Below, one piece after another: positions 5,122 to 9,377 of a stretch of 9,377 nucleotides of DNA. Every line of letters starts with the position of its first letter. Within the stretch, counting starts at the first letter, position 1. The stretch is taken from contig CALVHJ010000052.1 in NCBI GenBank assembly GCA_944327425.1, positions 1-9,377 of the forward strand, written 5' to 3'. The notes under the pieces were generated by a model. The model was not told the DNA's origin. It ran no database searches and saw nothing but the letters and a program-made list of their open reading frames with translations. The position numbers and the translations under genes are program-made. Origin of the DNA: an uncultured Bacilli bacterium. GTDB taxonomy: Bacteria; Bacillota_I; Bacilli_A; RF39; UBA660.

Positions 5122-6667
5122 AAGTTGTTATAGATCCTCCTATCCCAAGAGGTAACCCAATAATATACCAAACAATTAATAAACTTAGCAAAATCACTCC
5201 TACTGCCACACTATAAGGAATTTGATATTTAAGAGTTTTAAACAAGTTAATTGGTTTTTCATCCTGATTATATTTTTCTAAATAAGCAAGATAAATGACA
5301 TAATAAGTAGCAAGAGGGGTAAGACCCATTGTTACACTCTCACCAAATCTAAATATAACTTGAGCAAATTCCGGACTAAGGCCAACATTCATAAAAGCCG
5401 GAACAGCTATACCAGCCATAATTGCCCATTTAAATGATGAACCTGGTAAAAACAAAGTCACAATTGCACTAATTATAAACAAGATAATAATGAGAGGAAA
5501 AGCACCTATTCCATCTATCGAAATAATATTAGTTAAAGCTGCTGTCAATACTTCCCCAATATTTGTTCTTTTTAAAATACTAATAAAAGTTGAAGCAAAG
5601 AATATCAATACCAATGTTTTACCAATACCATCTAAGCTATGACCCAAATCATCACATAAATCTTTATTATTTCTAATCGTTTTCGCTCCAATTCCATAAA
5701 AGAATCCTAAAATAACAAAGAACATAGTCACAACAAAGACGAAACCAGTACTAAAAAAAGAATCTACACTAAATAACTTATCTATATAAAACTCTTGTGA
5801 ATAATCTAAGAGAGCTCCCGATAAAGGAAGTCCTGGAATAATACAATAAATAAAAAATAGTAAATACAATAAACCCGCAAATCCCGCAATAACCAAACCT
5901 CTTAATTGCCTTTTCGTAAGAGTAAAATCATTTTCCATCTCTTCTAAAGGAAAATCATATTTTGGTAGTTTTGGAGCAATAATATTTTCCGTAATAAAAG
6001 TAATAGCTAAAGACACTAATATAACCGCTACTGTCATAATTAAAACAAAAGCCATTGTTCCTAAAGTATATGATCTATTTAAAACATGAGCCCCAAGTAA
6101 AGTATAATTCATTAAAGCTGAATCTGTACTCGTAAGAAAAATACTAATTCCTGAACCAGCAGTTAAAGCCGCATAACTGGCAATAATACCAATATAAGGA
6201 TTTCGATGTCCATAAATAAAGATTAGAGCACTAAGAGGAATTAAAACCACAAAAGGAAGGTCTCCCATAATACTAGAAAGCACACAAATTAAAACTAATA
6301 CAAATGTCACCGTTTTCTTCTTAGCTTTCTTTGTTAAAAGTGTAACAATTGTTTTCAAGAATCCGCTTTTTTCCATAACCCCAATCCCAATTAAAATAAT
6401 AATTAAACTAGATAAAGGCTTAAAAGAAACAAAATTAGAAACAGTTGTCGTAAAAATATATTTAAGTCCACTCAAACTAAACAATGATTCTACTGCTATC
6501 AAATTTTGTGTATAATTAAAAGTAACATTATCTGTAACCGAATTATATGTAACTTGAACTCCCAACAAAGACAAAAATCCACTAATAACTATTGTTAATA
6601 CAATTAAAATAAGCAAAGTCATTATTGGATCAAGCGTTATCCTATCTTTAAGATTTCTTTTCTTCAT
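5120..6667 (-). CDS. AbgT-family transporter (p-aminobenzoyl-glutamate / antimetabolite transporter)
   Basis: A 515-aa multispanning inner-membrane protein, typical AbgT length. The C-terminal half carries the conserved hairpin region PGSSFKWAIMAG (408-419), SPEF (431-434), R440, GESVT (442-446) and TPL (450-452); the N-terminal half has NPYIGIIASYAALTAGSG and a TSTD segment (about 179-182). The spacing W414-P432-R440-x2-E443-P451 equals the W-P-R-D-P set reported as functional in Neisseria MtrF, except that the Asp is Glu here. Family members import p-aminobenzoyl-glutamate (E. coli AbgT) or export sulfonamides (MtrF, YdaH); the direction here is not readable. Start: ATG 6667-6665 with GTGAGG close by; an in-frame GTG at 6676 lacks a Shine-Dalgarno. 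It overlaps the DUF951 gene by 20 bp, so coupled translation is likely. Its place between DUF951 and ychF is unusual. Confidence 0.92.
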   Translation of the reverse strand: MKKRNLKDRITLDPIMTLLILIVLTIVISGFLSLLGVQVTYNSVTDNVTFNYTQNLIAVESLFSLSGLKYIFTTTVSNFVSFKPLSSLIIILIGIGVMEKSGFLKTIVTLLTKKAKKKTVTFVLVLICVLSSIMGDLPFVVLIPLSALIFIYGHRNPYIGIIASYAALTAGSGISIFLTSTDSALMNYTLLGAHVLNRSYTLGTMAFVLIMTVAVILVSLAITFITENIIAPKLPKYDFPLEEMENDFTLTKRQLRGLVIAGFAGLLYLLFFIYCIIPGLPLSGALLDYSQEFYIDKLFSVDSFFSTGFVFVVTMFFVILGFFYGIGAKTIRNNKDLCDDLGHSLDGIGKTLVLIFFASTFISILKRTNIGEVLTAALTNIISIDGIGAFPLIIILFIISAIVTLFLPGSSFKWAIMAGIAVPAFMNVGLSPEFAQVIFRFGESVTMGLTPLATYYVIYLAYLEKYNQDEKPINLFKTLKYQIPYSVAVGVILLSLLIVWYIIGLPLGIGGSITT

Positions 6668-6854
6668 TTTCCTCACCCAAAACTTTTTTTAACTTACGTT
6701 CAAACTCTAAACGATCAAGCATTACCTCCCGTCCACAATTCAAACATTTAATTTTAATATCAACCCCTACCCGAATTATCTTCCATTTATTTTCTCCACA
6801 AGCATGAGGTTTTTTCATAATAACTAAATCATTTAAACTATAAATCTTTTCCAT
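6648..6854 (-). CDS. DUF951 zinc-ribbon protein (YyzM-like)
   Basis: A 68-aa protein matching the DUF951 family end to end: KKPHACGENKWKIIRVG near the start, then DIKIKCLNCGREVMLDR, and a charged C-terminal tail rich in Glu and Lys. Cys19 plus the CLNC pair (Cys37 and Cys40) would bind a metal, probably zinc, with a fourth ligand (perhaps His17) uncertain. No established function; some resemblance to single-strand nucleic-acid-binding OB/zinc-ribbon folds is only a guess. The ATG (6854-6852) lies inside the end of the mscS gene (17-bp overlap) and is preceded by GAGGTG at about four bases. In many Bacillota this gene sits between mscS/parB and ychF, which supports the assignment and identifies the ancestral neighbour of ychF. 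Confidence 0.9.
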   Translation of the reverse strand: MEKIYSLNDLVIMKKPHACGENKWKIIRVGVDIKIKCLNCGREVMLDRLEFERKLKKVLGEENEEKKS

Positions 6855-7653
6855 GATGCACCTCTAATTGATTATATGGCATTTTAACTCCTTCTTTATC
6901 ATAAGCCATTTTTACTCGTTTTAACATTTCTCTTTTTACACTAGATCGTTCATTTTGCCCACAATGAATATCAAGTTGATAATTTATGGCCGAAACTCCA
7001 AAACTACTAATACCAAGATAAGAAGAATCAGCTAAAATAACTTTATCAATAATAGCTTTACTAACAACTTCTGCTAATACTTTTTCTACCTTTTCAATCT
7101 TTTCTTCATAAGCCGTAGGAACATCTATATAAAGATGAGCTTTTTTCTGCGAAGAATTAATAATTGTATCAATATTACGATTAGCAATTACCATAACTTC
7201 ACCACTAGAAGCTTTAATCTTTGTTGTTCTAAGACCAAGTTCAATTACTTCACCTGAAAAATCTTCATAAGTAACAGTATCGCCAACCGCCAAATAATTT
7301 TCCATAATAAGCATTGTTCCACTAATCAAATCTTTAACTGTATCTTGCAGTGCAAGCCCCAATACAACTCCCGCTATTCCTAAACTTGCTATTAAACTTT
7401 TAGTATCAACTCCATAAAAATCCAAAATAACAAGTATAGCAATGGCTATTAAAATATATTTAAAAACACTTTGAAATAATCTAATTATCGTTTTTCTCCT
7501 TTTTACTTCAAAATCATTTTTACCTTTAATTAATATTTTCTCAATTCCTTTATTAATTAAATAAATAAGAATAAAAGTAACAAGAATTACCATAGCAGTT
7601 CCAAATACCTGCTTAGTCATAATGAAATCTAATGCCTTTTCTAAAAAATCCAT
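6838..7653 (-). CDS. Small-conductance mechanosensitive channel, MscS family
   Basis: A 271-aa protein, about the size of the E. coli MscS core. Hydrophobic segments at about 17-37, 60-79 and 86-115 give three helices. The third is the pore-lining Gly/Ala-rich helix, SLIASLGIAGVVLGLALQDTVKDLISG, followed by ENYLAVGDTV leading into the beta domain (about 120-170), with the mixed alpha/beta cytoplasmic domain to the end. Family role: release of solutes upon hypo-osmotic shock. The start is ATG 7653-7651, six bases after AAGGAG and one base after the parB stop; the longer TTG start at 7668 would place that Shine-Dalgarno inside the gene. It is in tight operon order with parAB and DUF951, as in other Bacillota chromosomes. 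Confidence 0.93.
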   Translation of the reverse strand: MDFLEKALDFIMTKQVFGTAMVILVTFILIYLINKGIEKILIKGKNDFEVKRRKTIIRLFQSVFKYILIAIAILVILDFYGVDTKSLIASLGIAGVVLGLALQDTVKDLISGTMLIMENYLAVGDTVTYEDFSGEVIELGLRTTKIKASSGEVMVIANRNIDTIINSSQKKAHLYIDVPTAYEEKIEKVEKVLAEVVSKAIIDKVILADSSYLGISSFGVSAINYQLDIHCGQNERSSVKREMLKRVKMAYDKEGVKMPYNQLEVHHGKDL

Positions 7654-7654
7654 C

Positions 7655-8548
7655 TTATTCTCCTTCAATATTAATATTTAACTCTTCTAATATTCTTGCT
7701 AGCTCTTCTTCATCTTTATAAGGAATTTCTATTTTTTTATTATTAATTTTTACTTTGACTCCCAACTTTTCTCGACATAAATTCTCATAAATACTATATC
7801 GTATATCATAAGTATTATTTCTATTAATAGTATGTTTTTTAGGCAAATTTAAAGTTTGAATCATTTTTTCAATATCTCGAACACTTAAACCATCACGAAC
7901 TACTTTTAAAGCTAACTCCTCAATTTTATGAGAATCTTCTAGTTTACTTAAAGCTCTAGCATGTCCCATTGTAATTTCTTTTGATTCAACTAATTTAATT
8001 ACCATATCAGGTAAAGAGAGTAACCCAAGCATATTTGTAATATAACTTCTACTTTTTGAAAATTTATGAGCTAATTCCTCTTGAGTAATATTATTTATTT
8101 TTAAAATATTTTCATAAGCTCGAGCTTCTTCAATCGGATTAAGATTTTCTCTTTCGATATTCTCGATAAGAGCAATTTCCATCATTTCCACATCGTTAAA
8201 TTCTTTAACAATCGCGGGAATAGTTTGAAGGCCTGCAAGTTTTGCTGCTCTACTCCGACGTTCACCCGCAACAAGTTCATAGCCTTTAATACCTTTTTTA
8301 ACAATAATAGGCTGAATGACTCCATGTTCTTTAATTGAATTAGCTAGTTCTTCTAATGCTTCAGAGTCAAAAATAACCCGTGGTTGATAAGGATTACTTC
8401 TAATATCCGCAAGAGGTATTTCAGTAATTCCACCACTTTTTTTCCCTTCATCAACAATTTCTTTTTCAAAATTATCAAAATTAATTACTTCATTTGAAAA
8501 TAGTTGTTCTAATCCCTTTCCTAAAGCTTTTTTTCTAGTTTCGGTCAC
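7655..8548 (-). CDS. parB: Chromosome partitioning protein ParB / Spo0J
   Basis: A 297-aa ParB. The N-terminal LGKGLEQLF (9-17) is the ParA-activating peptide; IPLADIRSNPYQPR (44-57) opens the CTP-binding domain; GERRSR (95-100) and ENIERENLNPIEEARAY (129-145) are the parS/CTP-clamp motifs. The helix-turn-helix covers about 154-176 (TQEELAHKFSKSRSYITNML), GHARAL (195-200) follows, and about 247-293 is the C-terminal dimerisation domain. Role: it loads on parS near oriC as a sliding CTP clamp, recruits SMC and stimulates ParA. The start is GTG 8548-8546, preceded at five bases by GGAAGTGAT (8 of 9 matches to the ideal Shine-Dalgarno), inside the parA gene (14-bp overlap). With parA directly upstream and no Noc-specific context visible, Spo0J is the better call than Noc. 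Confidence 0.96.
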   Translation of the reverse strand: MTETRKKALGKGLEQLFSNEVINFDNFEKEIVDEGKKSGGITEIPLADIRSNPYQPRVIFDSEALEELANSIKEHGVIQPIIVKKGIKGYELVAGERRSRAAKLAGLQTIPAIVKEFNDVEMMEIALIENIERENLNPIEEARAYENILKINNITQEELAHKFSKSRSYITNMLGLLSLPDMVIKLVESKEITMGHARALSKLEDSHKIEELALKVVRDGLSVRDIEKMIQTLNLPKKHTINRNNTYDIRYSIYENLCREKLGVKVKINNKKIEIPYKDEEELARILEELNINIEGE

Positions 8549-9320
8549 GATTAATCACTTCCTTTGCTAAATTGGCATAAGCCATTGTTGCTTTACTTTT
8601 CGGATCATATTCATTAATAGGTTTACCATGACTAGGAGCTTCTACTAATCTTACTAATCTTGGAATAATAGTATTAAAGACCTTATCTTTAAAGTATTTT
8701 CTAACTTCTTCAATAACTTCCAAGCCAATAATTGTTCTACCATCAAGCATAGTTAAGAGTACTCCTTCTATTCTTAAGGTAGGATTCATACTAGACTGTA
8801 CCATAATAATAGAATTTAGTAGTTGGGTAATTCCCTCAAGTGCAAAAAACTCGCATTGCACCGGAATAATTACCGAATCACTGGCAACTAAAGCATTCAT
8901 CGTCGCAAGTCCTAATGCTGGTTGACAATCTATAATGATATAATCATAGCTATCTTTAATTTCTTCAATTGCTTTCCGAAGCTGTTCATTTTGTCTAAAT
9001 TCAGGATCTTCAAGCATTTTTTTAACAAATTCTACATCTACACCAGCAAGATTTATTGTTGATGGCAGAATAGATAAATTCTTAAATTTCGTTTTTTTTA
9101 TAGCACTCTTGATACTGCAAACTCCAGCCATAACTTCATACACATCATGTTCATAATCTCCATTGGAAAGCCCTAAACCTGTCGTAGCATTTCTTTGGGG
9201 ATCTAAATCGATTAAAAGAGTCTTCTTACCCTCTACACCCAAAGCAGCAGCGAGATTGATGCTAGTGGTAGTCTTACCAACTCCACCCTTTTGATTAACT
9301 AATGATATTACCTTTGCCAT
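8535..9320 (-). CDS. parA: Chromosome partitioning ATPase ParA / Soj
   Basis: A 261-aa ParA of the chromosomal Soj type. It has the deviant Walker A KGGVGKTT (11-18, with signature Lys11 and catalytic Lys16), Walker A' DLDPQRNATTGLG (38-50, Asp40), Walker B IIIDCQPALG (128-137, Asp131) and LEGITQLL (161-168). There is no N-terminal DNA-binding extension, which excludes plasmid type Ia ParA. Role: an ATP-dependent DNA-binding dimer that works with ParB in origin segregation and, in Bacillus, regulates DnaA. The start is ATG 9320-9318 with GAGGTG eight bases upstream. It is the first gene of the five-gene operon seen here; 57 bases upstream remain in the window and show no convincing promoter. 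Any noc or rsmG upstream is off the edge. Confidence 0.97.
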   Translation of the reverse strand: MAKVISLVNQKGGVGKTTTSINLAAALGVEGKKTLLIDLDPQRNATTGLGLSNGDYEHDVYEVMAGVCSIKSAIKKTKFKNLSILPSTINLAGVDVEFVKKMLEDPEFRQNEQLRKAIEEIKDSYDYIIIDCQPALGLATMNALVASDSVIIPVQCEFFALEGITQLLNSIIMVQSSMNPTLRIEGVLLTMLDGRTIIGLEVIEEVRKYFKDKVFNTIIPRLVRLVEAPSHGKPINEYDPKSKATMAYANLAKEVINRDRN

Positions 9321-9377
9321 TTATGCTACACCTCTTTATAAATTATTAGATAACTAAAAATATTTTAACATATTATT

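Noticed and set aside
7654..7668. TTG start for the MscS gene
   Set aside because: The AAGGAG site lies downstream of it and is correctly spaced for the ATG at 7653.
1..9377. parS site (TGTTTCACGTGAAACA-like), CRISPR array, tRNA, insertion sequence
   Set aside because: Reading both strands I found no CACGTG core, no spaced direct repeats, no tRNA-like cloverleaf and no transposase or terminal repeats.
9321..9377. parA promoter
   Set aside because: AT-rich hexamers such as TATAAA and TTAAAA occur, but none combine with good spacing, and the region is cut by the window edge.

Overview
The window is a piece of a very AT-rich chromosome (roughly 30% G+C by eye) with strong Shine-Dalgarno sites (AAGGAG, GAGGTG, GGTGAT). 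Trp is encoded by TGG and the reverse-transcriptase gene ends in TGA, so the standard bacterial code applies, not the mycoplasma code. The gene order parA-parB-mscS-DUF951...ychF on one strand is the Bacillota arrangement found near oriC. Together these point to a low-GC Bacillota/Mollicutes-related bacterium (Bacilli of the RF39/Erysipelotrichia kind would fit; the exact taxon is inference).

Layout: bases 1-1160 (+) hold the 3' part of a membrane glycosyltransferase gene (GT2), ending in a terminator built over its stop codon. A convergent palindrome (1164-1205) separates it from everything else, which lies on the minus strand. Read in the minus direction from the right edge, the order is: parA/soj (9320-8535), parB/spo0J (8548-7655), a small MscS-type channel (7653-6838), a DUF951 zinc-ribbon protein (6854-6648) and an AbgT-family transporter (6667-5120). 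These five genes overlap or nearly touch, so they look like one operon, closed by a terminator at 5121-5098.

The notable element is a complete retron at 5042-3859. It has its own extended -10 promoter, a non-coding RNA of about 170 nt (msr-msd, 5005-4836) bounded by perfect 8-nt a1/a2 inverted repeats (GAGCAGCA / TGCTGCTC), and a 319-aa reverse transcriptase with the retron hallmarks NALVH, YSDD and ITG. The predicted transcription start falls at the first base of a1. The RT stop codon overlaps the ychF start codon (ATGA), and a ychF promoter lies inside the last RT codons. No toxin, nuclease, ATPase or other usual retron effector is encoded beside it.

DUF951 and ychF are normally adjacent, so abgT and the retron look like insertions into a conserved housekeeping junction. 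Downstream of ychF (3862-2762) come a YwaF/TIGR02206-type membrane protein (2627-1884) and a Bax-inhibitor-1 family protein (1849-1208), each with its own predicted extended -10 promoter. No tRNA, rRNA, CRISPR array, insertion sequence or parS site was found.
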